DNA of 64,000 nucleotides from Drosophila miranda. Lineage: Eukaryota; Arthropoda; Insecta; Diptera; Drosophilidae. The stretch lies in the NCBI RefSeq assembly GCF_003369915.1, contig NC_046674.1:10354001-10418000 (forward strand), read 5' to 3'. The notes under the pieces were generated by a model that had not been told where the DNA came from, did not search any database, and saw only the letters and a list, made by a program, of their open reading frames with translations. Both the position numbers and the translations under genes were made by a program. Of the stretch, positions 25,615 to 37,095 are shown piece by piece (position 1 is the stretch's first letter; each line of letters opens with the position of its first letter).

Positions 25615-26185
25615 TTAGGTTTGGTTAACCCGGACGGCCCTCAGCGGGGCCACGCATAAGCCAGTATGGTCCTCGCGAATCGAGGTGTTTTTGGCGTAGG
25701 CCATCATTTCCTGTGGCGTCCTCTTAGAGGCATCTTCCAGCGATGCCAGCACCGGAGCGCCCAGGTATTTCCTCCTTGTCCTTGCAGTTGCAGATGAGAT
25801 GTTCCAGGGTTTCGATTGCCCCAGGTTCATCACCTTTCCTACAACTGTCTCTGTTTGTGATGCCTAGCTTTGTTGCATGTGCCGCAGCCGCAAACAGTGA
25901 CCTGTTTATATTCCCACTAACAATCTGCAGTCCTTCCGTGGTAGGTTCAGTAGGTAGTGGCCGAGTTGCACATGATTTTCGAGGTTCTGCAGGCGGTGGT
26001 ACTCCTCCACCTACTTTCGGTTTGTGATCTGGCCTGCTTCTCTTTCAGCGTTCTTAGGGAGACCGGCACGTTCTCGGTTCTTATATTCGCCAGCCCGATG
26101 CCTTCCTTAGCTAGTACGTCCGCCGCCTCGTTTCCTTCGATGACTTGGTGGCTGGGATCCAGACTGACTTTGTCCAAGTCATCTA
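25615..26185 (-). mobile_element. 5'-truncated, decayed non-LTR retrotransposon tail (RNase H region)
   Basis: Read on the minus strand, 26185-25947 encodes an RNase H-like stretch (HQVIEGNEAADVLAKEGIGL). Downstream comes the conserved C-terminal block of RNase H-bearing LINEs (LEHLICNC, then YLGAPVLASLEDASKRTPQE and MMAYAKN) ending near 25615. The frame is broken at least twice and the catalytic upstream part is missing, so it is a dead 3' fragment. The nearest types I can suggest are LOA/Bilbo or I-like elements; the exact family needs a repeat-library match. It sits between the helicase and TIM50-like promoters. Confidence 0.75.
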
Positions 26186-26511
26186 ATAAGAAAGTAAAAC
26201 AAAACAGGAAGCATTGAGTTATTGGTTGGTTCGAAATACCTCCTGGGGTCCTGTAGTATAAAGATGTATATAACAAAAACAACAGGGAGCAGCATTGATT
26301 TTGTTGTGAGTCGTAGGTATATATTTCTCGTATCCAGATATCATTCGCCAGTCGGCTGTCTGAGACAAAATTTCATTTTTCGAAAACAAGCAAAACGAAA
26401 TAAACAAAATACTGCCGAGTTTATTTTAAGCAGCAAAATCTTAAATTTATAATTTAAATTGAAGTACATACAACAATATCGAAGCAGTCGGGCTGCATTT
26501 GCGAATTGCAA

Positions 26512-27762
26512 ATGACTTTAAGGGCCATCGCGCGGCTCCACTGCAGACGAGCACGGTTTGGCCGCAGGTCGCGGCTGCTTACTTCAGGTGCGGTGCCCAC
26601 CATGGTCGACACAGAGGAGGCACAGACCGCTGGAGCAACGGGTTCGACTGCACAGGAAGGGGGCCAGAACCAGAGTCAGGACCAGAGCCAAAGCCAGAGC
26701 TGTAGGATCATTTTTGGTATCCCGATGGATCTACCCTCATCGCTGGTCTGTTCTGCTCATCGACGCTACTCGACCTTTCAGAAGACCCATGCGGAAATTC
26801 TATCTAAACTATTTCCGCAAACCTCGATCCAGCCGAAGGATGAGGAAAGCCAGCGACGCCAGGAGCGCGAAGAGGAGGAGGAGAAGGCGGAGTTCGAGCG
26901 GACCTGGAGGCGAATGAAGCTGGGATTGAGTGCCTTCGGCATGGGCGGCCTGCTGTTCTCGTTTTGGGCCATATATTTCTTCGGCAAGCCACCGCTCGAC
27001 GAGGAGGGCAACGCGGCCGACGATGAGTTTAGCAAATTGCCGGAAATCCAACAGTATATCGGTCGAACCTGGCGGACGGTGAATAGGTTTACGCAGTTCA
27101 TACAAGAGCCTTCGAGTCAGAAGCTACTGCCAGACGAACTGCGGGCGCCCTACGTGCAGCCGCCCTATACCTTGGTGCTCGAGGTCAAGGATGTCCTCAT
27201 ACACCCTGACTGGACATACAAGACGGGCTGGCGCTTCAAGAAGCGTCCCGGCGTGGACCTGCTCCTCAGCGAGTGTGCCAAGCACTTTGAGATCGTCATC
27301 TACACGGCGGAGCAGGGAATTACTGTGTTTCCGCTGCTCGACGCCCTCGATCCAAACGGCTACATAATGTACCGTCTAGTGCGCGACTCTACACACTTTG
27401 TGGATGGCCACCACGTTAAGAACCTGGACAATCTTAACCGCGATCTGAAGCGTGTGATAGTCGTGGACTGGGACAAGAACTCAACGAAGCTGCATCCGAG
27501 GAACACATTCTCGATACCCCGATGGTCCGGCAACGACGACGACACGGCGTTGTTCGATCTGGTCTCGTTTCTGACTGTTCTCGGCATCAGTGAGATCGAG
27601 GACGTTCGCGAGGTGCTGCAGTACTACAGCCAGTTCAAGGACCCCGTGGCCAAGTTCCGTGAAAACCAGCAAAGACTCAGCGAGAAAATAATGGCCGAAG
27701 AGTTGGAAAAGTCCAGCAAGCCGCAGCCGATGGTCCGAAACTGGACGTCGTTTTTTCAATAA
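26512..27762 (+). CDS. TIM50-family mitochondrial inner-membrane translocase subunit (tiny-tim-like paralog)
   Basis: Intronless CDS of 416 residues. The N-terminus is basic and lacks acid (MTLRAIARLHCRRARFGRRS), as in a mitochondrial presequence. A Glu/Arg-rich helix follows, then one membrane segment at about residues 135-160 (LGLSAFGMGGLLFSFWAIYF), then an FCP1/NIF-like domain from ~218 to 360 (PPYTLVLEVKDVLIHPDW, RPGVDLLL, EIVIYTAEQG, RDLKRVIVVDWDKNS). The DxDxT nucleophile motif is replaced by E-V-K-D, so it should be catalytically dead like TIM50. Expected role: receptor in the intermembrane space passing presequence proteins to the TIM23 channel. Drosophila has several paralogs (ttm50, ttm2, ttm3); the autosomal location argues for a paralog. 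Start is the first ATG. Confidence 0.88.
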   Translation: MTLRAIARLHCRRARFGRRSRLLTSGAVPTMVDTEEAQTAGATGSTAQEGGQNQSQDQSQSQSCRIIFGIPMDLPSSLVCSAHRRYSTFQKTHAEILSKLFPQTSIQPKDEESQRRQEREEEEEKAEFERTWRRMKLGLSAFGMGGLLFSFWAIYFFGKPPLDEEGNAADDEFSKLPEIQQYIGRTWRTVNRFTQFIQEPSSQKLLPDELRAPYVQPPYTLVLEVKDVLIHPDWTYKTGWRFKKRPGVDLLLSECAKHFEIVIYTAEQGITVFPLLDALDPNGYIMYRLVRDSTHFVDGHHVKNLDNLNRDLKRVIVVDWDKNSTKLHPRNTFSIPRWSGNDDDTALFDLVSFLTVLGISEIEDVREVLQYYSQFKDPVAKFRENQQRLSEKIMAEELEKSSKPQPMVRNWTSFFQ

Positions 27763-28352
27763 TTAAAGATAATTGGTTTTTAAATTCCTGTTGCTTTGTT
27801 GTTAATAATAATTAATGAACCATTTCAGCTCGTTTGGTTTTAGATATTCTAGATGGATCTTTTCTGTAGCACCCTTTCAGGCAAGAGCACAAAAATCAGT
27901 ACAGAGAACCGCAACTCGTTGCTTGGTTGCTTCTCGCTACGCGGCATCCCTTTCTCTCATCGTTAGTTACCGACGAGAGCTGAGAGGGCGGCTCGGCTTC
28001 ATAGCACTGCAAATCGAAATAAAACATTCAAGTGCTTCATTGAAACCTTTTTTGTTGTGATTGATCGCTGCTGAGATGCGATTAAAATTATGTATGGCTG
28101 TCTGAGCTTCAGTAAGAGCTTTGATGTGTGGTCACGGGTTAGTGGACTGTATTATTTTTAATATTGGTTTGATGCATATTACAGTGGTTATTTAATGTTG
28201 ATGGTTGTATGTCGATGATGCGGCGGTACAGTGAACTTTGCGTGCGGTGGGTTTCAACTAGCATTTTCAACAAACTCCAGCACTTCGCGGGAACAAGTGG
28301 AGCAAAACGGAATTGGAAGATCACGCGATGCGATGGTCCTAATCATGATGAA

Positions 28353-28497
28353 AAGTTGGTCCGCACCCGCAACTTGCTCTCTCTTCGGGTGTTATTTCGT
28401 TCCTCGCTCTCGCTCTCTCATCAAGTATGACTTCAGAGCGCTCTCAGCAGTGCTGAGCGTGAAATAAGACCCGAAAGAGAGTAAGCGGACCACCCTG
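28353..28497 (-). mobile_element. MITE-like TIR element, copy A
   Basis: About 145 bp with inverted ends: the right end, read outward-in, starts CAGGGTGGTCCGC and is followed outside by TA; the left end carries GTTGGTCCGC. Subterminal CTCTCTTTCGGGT..TTATTT is also inverted. Its right end matches copy B (50398) over ~46 bases with about 3 differences, in opposite orientation. CAGGGTG ends and a TA target suggest a Tc1/mariner-type nonautonomous element. The left end is diverged and no TA is visible there. Confidence 0.7.
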
Positions 28498-30100
28498 TAT
28501 AATTTCATTATGGTCCGAACGAAAAAAAGGGAAGATATCGTTACAGCGTTACATAATCAACAACAACAAAACTAAGGTGTTTCAGCGGGAATGTACAATA
28601 AAGAGCATATGAACAGGGAGTTAGACAAAACTTAAACAAGCGGCTAATTTCCCAACAATGTGTAAGAAAGTCCTTCGCATTGGCGAGTCCTTGCTGGCGA
28701 TGGCATGGCTGTATGTACATGTTTTTCTGCGATGCTTGTAGATGGATGTATCGTACGCCCCTTAAAGCAGGCTACACAAAACCTTGCTTTGGCGTATCCG
28801 GATTGTGTCTGTGTCTGTGTCCGTGTCCGTGTTTGTGCCTATCTGCTTGTGACAGTGACAGATTTCCGTACATATGCGTACGTGTCTGCGATATGTTCAA
28901 GTTTCGGCAGCAATTTCAAAATGTTCCTTGAACTTGGAGTTGGCCTCCGAGCAACACGTAGATTGCTGTTGCTGGCATCAAAGCTGCTGACAGCTTGTCT
29001 CTTGTTTAGTGGCAATCGCGGATACACAGTTGTAGCCGTTGGATGGGGGTGGGGGAATGTATATGTAGACTACAGGAGACACCAGGCGTATTCAGCCAGC
29101 AACATGTTGCCGCCCAGTGACTTATGATTGTGTGCGTGAACACGTGCCAAAACAAGTGAAACGCTTGCCACACAGATGCATCAACACATACACATATATG
29201 TACATACTCGTATGTATGCATGTGTGTGTTTTTTCCACAATCAACAACAAACCTGCAGGCAGCTACACCATTGGGTGAGTCCTGCGCAGTGCTACGTGGA
29301 GGGGAGGGGCACATCAAGCAACAACTGTAAGGATTTGATGGCCAAATGTTGCCAAAAATAAATCTGTGTGCAGACCGGCCTTGCGGCTATTGTTGCCAAC
29401 CGGGAAGACCGGTGCGAAAGGGTTTGCGGGGCTCCCTGGCCATCACGGACACTTCTAGGACCTTGGCTGGCGGAGTGACATCTGCATATTGGCATTTGCG
29501 TGGAGCCTCAACAAGTACGGCCTATTAGAGGCTACATGCCAGTGCAGCGCTGGCGTGCCATAGGTGGCACAAAATAGCAGCGGATGTGCGTGGAAACGTC
29601 AAAAGGAGGCAGGGCCAAACGCATGCGTGGGGTGCACGTTGCCACGTTTTGCGACACGCTCGCCCCCGAGCCATGCAAACGTCAAGAGGCACATGATGCT
29701 GAGCATCCTCGTGAGTCCGTTGCAAGTGGGGTGGCAGGGCCAAGCGACATCAACATTCTCACTTCTCACTTCTCGGTTCTCACTTCTCGGTTCTCACTTG
29801 CGAAGTGAAGCTCCCTGGCATCGGGAGCGCGGACCAATTCAGTTTTCGGTTTTGACGTAACGGACGGCAGCGTTTGTGGGTCGTGTGGGGCGGGCCTTGC
29901 GGATGTGCGGAAGGAGCGCCACGGAAGGCACACAGCGAGGATACTACAAAACGCATGACAGTGTGTGTGTACATTCAGATATATATATACGTACGATTGT
30001 GTATCAGTAGCAAAATAAGAAAAATATATATCAAAATATCTGATGGATGTTCGCCCAGGGCTCAGGCAATAAGTAGATCCCAGCTCTTATTATGATTTTT

Positions 30101-30150
30101 GCATCTTGTATCTTGTATCTTGTATCTTGTATCTTGTATCTTGCATCTTG
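30101..30150. repeat. TATCTTG heptanucleotide tandem repeat
   Basis: About seven units of TATCTTG, the first and last as CATCTTG. Simple tandem array with no visible function. Confidence 0.9.
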
Positions 30151-30500
30151 TGTCCAGGGATATGTTCAGTGCTCTTAAATACAGAAACAAGTCGCACCCA
30201 ACGCGAAACACTTTCCCCCAAAAGGTTTAATCAGGTGCGGGGCTTCATGGCTTCGCAGAACGCATCCTGCCACTGCCACACCCTAAAAATCAGCTCGAAA
30301 CGAAATGGGGGACAACAATGCCCGTCATAGAATTAGAGAAGTGTTCCCGGAGAGTAGGCAAATATGGTATTCCATGGAATAGGCAGGGCCGTTATTGAAA
30401 ACTTGTGGGCTGTGTATAGGGCTAAGACTTATGGCCATATTGTCATCGCTTATTGCAACTACTCCCACTCCACCGTTCCGCGCGTAGTCCTTGACAAAGT

Positions 30501-32125
30501 ATGACAACCGAGACCTATCTGGACCTGACCTACGAGCGCGGCAAGGGCTCGAAGAGACCGCCCAGACCAAGGCTGCTGAAGCTGACGGATGTCACAATAC
30601 CGCATCGCAGCCGCAAGAAAAGCAAAGTCAAGGTGAGTCTTGGGGCAGTTGTGTTTGCGGCACGGTTCCTTACCACTTGGCATATCGTTGGCAGACAAAG
30701 GACCGCTCGGCCACTCTAGTGCGGGAGAGAATCTACGATGACCCCGCCTACACCGAGGACATCAGCCACCTGGCCAATCCCATGCGGCGTGGCAGCGTGC
30801 CCGGCAAGCACTCCGCCGAGCAGTCGAAGGCCAAGTCCGACGTCCCCGGGCAGTCAGCATCGGCCAGCGGTCTGCTGAGCAAGCACCAGCTGACCAAGGA
30901 GCTCCACCAGTATGTTTCGGGCAAGCAGAGCAAGTACAAGGGCTCCAACAGCGCCAGCAGCGGGCCCTCAGGGAGTGCCGCTGCCAGCGCCAGCTACGAC
31001 TGTGGCGGCTCCAGCAGCTCCGACAACGAGACGCTGGAGCCCATGACCAAGGCCAGCAGCATGACTCGGCGCGTACGCAGCCTGGAGCGAAGCCTGGCCA
31101 CGGAGAGAAGCGACAAGAAGGCGACGCAGAAGCGCAACTCCAAGCAGAAGCGGAACCTCAGTCTCGACAACAGTCGACACCTGCTTCCGGGCCATGCCCA
31201 GCATGGGGCAGGGGCAGGAGCAGGGGCAGGGGCCGGTGGCAAGCCCAGCAGGAAGAAGTATCCGGAAGGCGGGCCGGATGCCGCCCAGACGGAGGCCAGC
31301 GAGCTGGACGCCGACGTGTACTCCGTGCGGAGCTCGGTGCAGGATTCGGCGGCCACAGTACCTGCGGCGGAGACGGCTGCCGAGACAGCGGCGAAGGTGG
31401 CCATCGGCAAACGCTTCCTGCGCGGCGAGATCGGTATCAAAAGCTTTAACTACTATCTGCTGAAGGAGGGCCTCAAGAGCTCCAAGAAGATGGTGGGGAA
31501 GCAGCGCAGCAGCACGTTGCACGGCGAGGAGGCGGATCTGGCCTCTGCCAGATCCGAGAAAATGCACGCCCGCAGCGAGGAGAACATCTATGAGGAGATC
31601 TTCTTCCAGGACACACCCAGCGCCGTCCCCCCTTCAACGACAGCACTGGTCGCACCTCCACAACCCCCGGACAAGGAGCCGCATCACAGCCATCCCCAGC
31701 AGCCCCACAAGGGGGCGGCACCGGGGGCGCCTCACGCCCTGATTGGGCCCAGCGAGGGCAGTGCCGTGGGGGTCTTTGCCGACTGTGAGCTCTGCATGGA
31801 GCAGTGCAGCAAGGACAGCTGTGGGTACTGTTTGGCCCAGGCAGTGCAAGGGGTGCGGAAGAAGCAGCAGAAGCAGCAGGGGCAGGGGCAGGGGCAGGGG
31901 CAGGGGCAGGGGCAGGGGTACCACGAGGAAACCAGCGATCCACGGGGCACAGCCCCGGTCGGGCTGCCCGCCGCCCACATCCTGGAGTTCCAGTCGTACA
32001 ACCCCAACAATCCGGGCGTGTACAAAATCGAAACGACACCTGTGGCCATCACGGGAGACTACAATCCGATACTGCAGTTCCAGCAATCGTCGGCCACCAC
32101 ATCGACCTCGACAACAACAACACCC

Positions 32126-32168
<43 letters not shown>

Positions 32169-32317
32169 CGATCTACGGCGGATACTACCACCCACAGGCG
32201 CACCAGAAGCCCTACCATGCAGCCATCGTTGGCAATCCGCTGGCAAGCCAGTATGCCGTGGGCGGCAGTCTTCTGCTGACGACGGCCCACGGCCGCCCAC
32301 AGCAGCAGCAGCAGCAA

Positions 32318-32355
<38 letters not shown>

Positions 32356-35300
32356 CTATATCGTCAGCTATCAGAATGGTGGGTCCGTCGCCGGAGGAGC
32401 CTCCCTGCAACGCTTGAACACGAAATCCTCCTCCTCGAGCGACTCCCTGCCCCACCACAAGTACAACACAATGACGCGGCTGGAGGGGAACGTGTTTGCC
32501 GCCCCCACCACAGGGGACCTGTACTACGCAGTCGGGGGGACGGCCCCCCTGCACCCCCTGATGTATGCGGCCAGTCGGCCGATCGGCGGCTCCCAGATAC
32601 TGATCGACCCCTACGACCCGCCGCAGATGTACAAAAGCGACTCGAAGGCCTCCATCCTGAGCGAGTTCTCGCTCCGCAGCAGCGACAACTCGCAGCGCTA
32701 CGCCCGCTACGGCGGGGGCCACCGGCGGCATGGCGGCGGCCGCGTCAGCGACTCCAGCCTCTTTTCGGTGTACTCCAACTCCGGCCAGAGGCGGTACTTC
32801 GGCAGCTCGGAGAGCCGCTTCGGATACGATTGCCGGCGCTGCAGCCTGGACGGCATCATTGGCATGGGCTCGGCCATGGGGGGAATGGGGGGAATGGGAG
32901 GTATGGGGGCCATGGGGGCTGCTGCGGCCCCCTCCGACAAGTGCAGCTACTCGGACAACTGTCGCTACGAGTGCAGGAACTGCGACTGTTCCTCCAATTA
33001 CTTCAGCTCCGACTTCGACGACTTGTACGGGTCCATGGCTCGTGGCGGGAGCAGCGGCATACCACGCAAGACTGCGGCAGGGACGCTGCCCTCCAGTTCG
33101 CAGGACGACAGCGCGGATCTGAAGGAGAAGCCCACGCCGCCGCCGTTCCTGCAGCAGCAGCAGTTCTCTGGCCCGCAGGACCTCAAGCAGAACAAATACG
33201 CGCAGGACTTCTTCAAGCACGTGAACGACGTGAAGCGCAGCATTTACCAGTCGGAAATGCAGAGGAACAACAGTCTGGAGTCCTCCAGACGAGGACCCAG
33301 GGCCGGCGGCCACACTACCAACACTACCAGGTCGAGCCCCAAGCGCGCCGCCTCCCAGGAGCCCAGCCAGGAGCCCGTCGTGACCACGCTGCCCTTGAGC
33401 AGGGGTCGTCCGGCCGCAGGAGCCAGGCCCACGCCGGCGCCCCGAACCAGTCTACAGTCGCAGTCCGTACTGCCGCCCACGTCCACGCCCAGTGAGTGTC
33501 ACGAAAATATATTTTCCAGCCCTGATTCCGAGGTTCTAATAATCCATTTCATTCGCCAGGAGACCCGACACCAACGAAACGCAAGGCCCCATCCAGTGGC
33601 CGGCGGGAGTATCCTTCGCTGGACCGACTCGTCGCATCCAGCACGGGAACGATACCCAAGAGACACGGCCGGACAACGGCGGGCACGGACTCCCTGAGCC
33701 CGAAGCTTACGTCCAAGTCGATGGACTCCGAGCCGAAGGACTCGAGGGCGGGGAACGCGGGCGAAGAACAGTTTACGCCGGGCAAGAGACATCATCGGAC
33801 GGGCGGCACAAAGTCCCACCAGAACGTGCCTGGTCCCAGCACCCGGCGAAAGGACATCCCAGCCCCGCCTCCACCATCCCCGGCCACCTACTCCGACCTG
33901 CAGGAGCTGAAGGCGAACATGGAGGGTCTGCAAGACGACACCAAGTCCCGGAGTCTCGAGAGTGAGACGAACGAATCGCCAGCGTTGGCCAAGCCCAGTG
34001 TCACGGGACCCCAAAACGACAAGAACCCAGTGACAAGGCAGGCGGTGGCATCGGTGGCATCGGTGGCTCCCTTGAAAATCACAATCGCTCTGATGGATAT
34101 GGACATGCAAGCGGAATCTTCCAACGGAAGTCCACCATCGGTATCGGCATCAGCGTCGGCATCGGTATCGGCATCGGTATCGGGTATCGGTGCAGTGGAC
34201 CCGGACGATAACGATGTGTTTTACGATGCACGCAGCGAGAACTCCGGCGCGGGTTGCCTGCCCACTGAGCCCCAAACTAAGGTAAGAATCTTTAATTATT
34301 TTTTTGTGATACAACCATCCAATGAAGGGTAGTGCCACTGTCTACCCGTACATACTATGTCGAGCAATGGCGAAAATCTGGATGAACAAGATTTTAATTA
34401 AATGATATTCCTGTAGGGCGCGTCCGGTACGGTGGCAGCCGCCGAGAACAGCAAGGAAACAATTTACGGCAAAATGGAACACTCGACCAAGGATGTCAAT
34501 ACCTTGTCCCGCACTGACCCCGTCGCAGGGGGCCCCGGACAGGCGGCGAACATCTCGGGCACACCGGAAGGGAACGACATTGGTGTTGCCAGCAGCAGCG
34601 ACGGGGTGGGCACACCCTGCCATGTTGCCAGCCAAGTGGGCCTGGACACATGCCCATGCGAGTCCGAGCTGACAGACGCTGCACTGAGGGGGGAAGGGAA
34701 GGGCGAGGAAACGACAAGCAAAACAAGAGACGACGAAAACACACGGACGAGCGCCAGCGACCAACATGCTGCCGCAACATGTTTGCAGGGGAAGCAGACC
34801 AGTTTGCCAGCAACAACAATTGTCGACGGCACTCCAACAATCACCAACGCTGGAAACATCAGCCCCAGCGAGGCCCCAGCCAGCACCAGCGCCAACAGCA
34901 CCGATGTGGATGTGGATGCCGATGCCGATGCCGATGTCGATGTCGATGTCGAGTTCAGTTGCAAGACGGGCAACACGGACAGCGCAACGCTAACGCACAG
35001 GTACGCGACTCCGCTCCGCTCCGCCTCCGCCTCTGTTTCTCTTTCTGTTTCTGCTTCTGTTGCCCGCAACCGAAAATGTATAGCCCGCACTTGGATTAAC
35101 CAAGAACTTGAACTTTATCCCCACGTAGGTGTTGGGCAGAGACTATGCCACGCATAAATCGGCAGCCACAAACAACACTTGTTGTTCCGCTAGTGTTTCC
35201 CATTCGAGTGCCGTGTATCCCCCCCCCCCCCCCCTTTCCGAAGCTCTGAAGCAACATTTGACCACCAGTGCAGTGCAGTACAAAAGTAAAAGTGAGGGCA

Positions 35301-37063
35301 ATGCCAATCGCAATTGATCAATAACTTTGCCAAGTGCTCTAATTAGACTGTGCTTTTATTTACCTTCCACGAGAGTGAAATTATATGCGCAGCAGCTGTT
35401 GAGAGTCCCCCATTGCGCCGCATCCTGCATTATACGCACCTTGTGCCCCTGTTCCCCTATACCCCTATCCCACCCGTCCCCTGTCCCCCTGTCGAAACTT
35501 TGTTTTCAAAGCTGGGGAGCAGGTGATACTGCAAGGCCGCTGTCGCTTGTTCCCACGCAAAAATCCTGATTTAGCAGCGGCGTATGGCCATCCGGATAAA
35601 GTTTTTCCGAGCCACGGGCCAAAGGTCCGGTGAGCTGCAGGAAGGCTGCAAAGGCTCCTTCTATACCCGATGCTCAAAAGGAGTTTGGGGGGTGTATTGG
35701 ACCCTCTAAAAGATCAGGTCGAGCGCCTAGATCTCAGAGACAACAAGATTTCTATCCAGACCCCTGTGATTTCACACTGTAACAAGTGTGGCCCCTTTGT
35801 GGCCCCTTTGTGGCAATCAGAAGGAACAAATGAAATATCAGTGGCCCTCTCTCTCTCACACACTCTTCCCCGTGCAGTGTGCGCCCTCTGGGGGGTAAAA
35901 GTGTCGCGCCGCGGCCCTTGCCGCCGCCCACAACGCTCACACTCGTTTATGTGATTGCCTTTGTTTTTTTTTGCCCCGGTAAGATGGCTGGTCGTGATCC
36001 CATTTCATGAATAATTTGCCGCGGGGACTGGGGACAGTCTTAAGATGTGGCCTTAAAATATGAGTATACTGTGGAACACTGTAATGTTTACAGCCAAAGG
36101 TAAACTAGATATAAATCAAATTACAAAGATGTGAATCGATCAACTACCGATCGATATTCGCGTACAGAACCAGTCACGAGAAAAACCCCTGTCCTCATTC
36201 GAATTGCTCAACGATCAGTGAGGCTAAGGCTAGGGGGAAAACTAAAACATGGTCTAAAAGAAGTGGAATCGAAAGTGTAAATGTGGGCAGATATATATTA
36301 AGTTGGAAGTCATTGGAGTAGACGCTCAGAAAAGTAGGCAAGCTTTTGATTTGAGAGCAGGATGCTTCAGGATACTTCTTGGAATTGCGTGAAACTTCCG
36401 CACTTGAAGGTTTGTCCGAGGTCAGTTTTCTTGCCACTAGATCCGGCGGTTGTGGGGCTCAAAGGTCACGATCGTAGGCCCACGTGTGTGCCGCGACACA
36501 TGGGCATACATTTCATTCCATTCCATTACATTTATTTGATTGCATTAATTTGATGCTTGTTTGTGGCAGACCGACTGCGGACGGGGGGGGGTCCCCTTTT
36601 CTGTCTTCAATACAATTTTGGCCAATCAATATTTTTGCGGAAAAAGCTTCGCATACCCGTACACAAGCACCAATACAGGCACAAACACCAACACCAACAC
36701 AAACACAAACAAAGCGCACAATACAAGAGAGCTCCCAGCCATACATAAATCAATTTTGTCTTTTGTTTCGTTTTTCTGTGTATTCTGGGTATTCAATCAT
36801 TTACCTACACATATACTTATGTGTACGCCCCCCCCCCCACATATGTGCAGGATACACGCATAGAGCCGCCGCACTTAAACGGAATTGTTTGCGGCTTTTG
36901 CCGTGCCCCGCGAACCCCGCGAACCCCGTGGACCCCGTGGACACCCGGGAACACGCAAAATTCGAGTATAATCATTTCCATGTCGTCCGTATTTCACTTG
37001 TTCTTGTCGCATCAGTTACAAAACATTTCCTAAATACACAAGGAATTTTTCACGTGCCGCCCC

Positions 37064-37095
<32 letters not shown>

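Larger units (their letters stand above)
27763..30500. other. 2.7 kb spacer upstream of RhoGEF3
   Basis: No gene supported. It holds a TIR element (28353-28497), TGTGTCTGTGTCCG-type repeats at 28805-28845, a doubled/tripled TTCTCACTTCTCGG motif at 29757-29803, the TATCTTG tandem at 30101-30150, and TACATATGTA microsatellite near 29200. The last few hundred bases presumably contain the first RhoGEF3 promoter. Confidence 0.5.

Noticed and set aside
31634..33313. 559-codon open frame on the minus strand opposite the RhoGEF3 second exon
   Set aside because: It mirrors a GC-rich, repeat-laden coding exon: polyQ becomes polyLeu and there are no domains. The plus frame is linked by splice phase to neighbours, so this is a shadow.
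31804..33495. Second long plus-strand frame in the same exon
   Set aside because: Arg/Ala/Gln-rich reading of the same CAG repeats in another phase; it does not connect to flanking splice sites.
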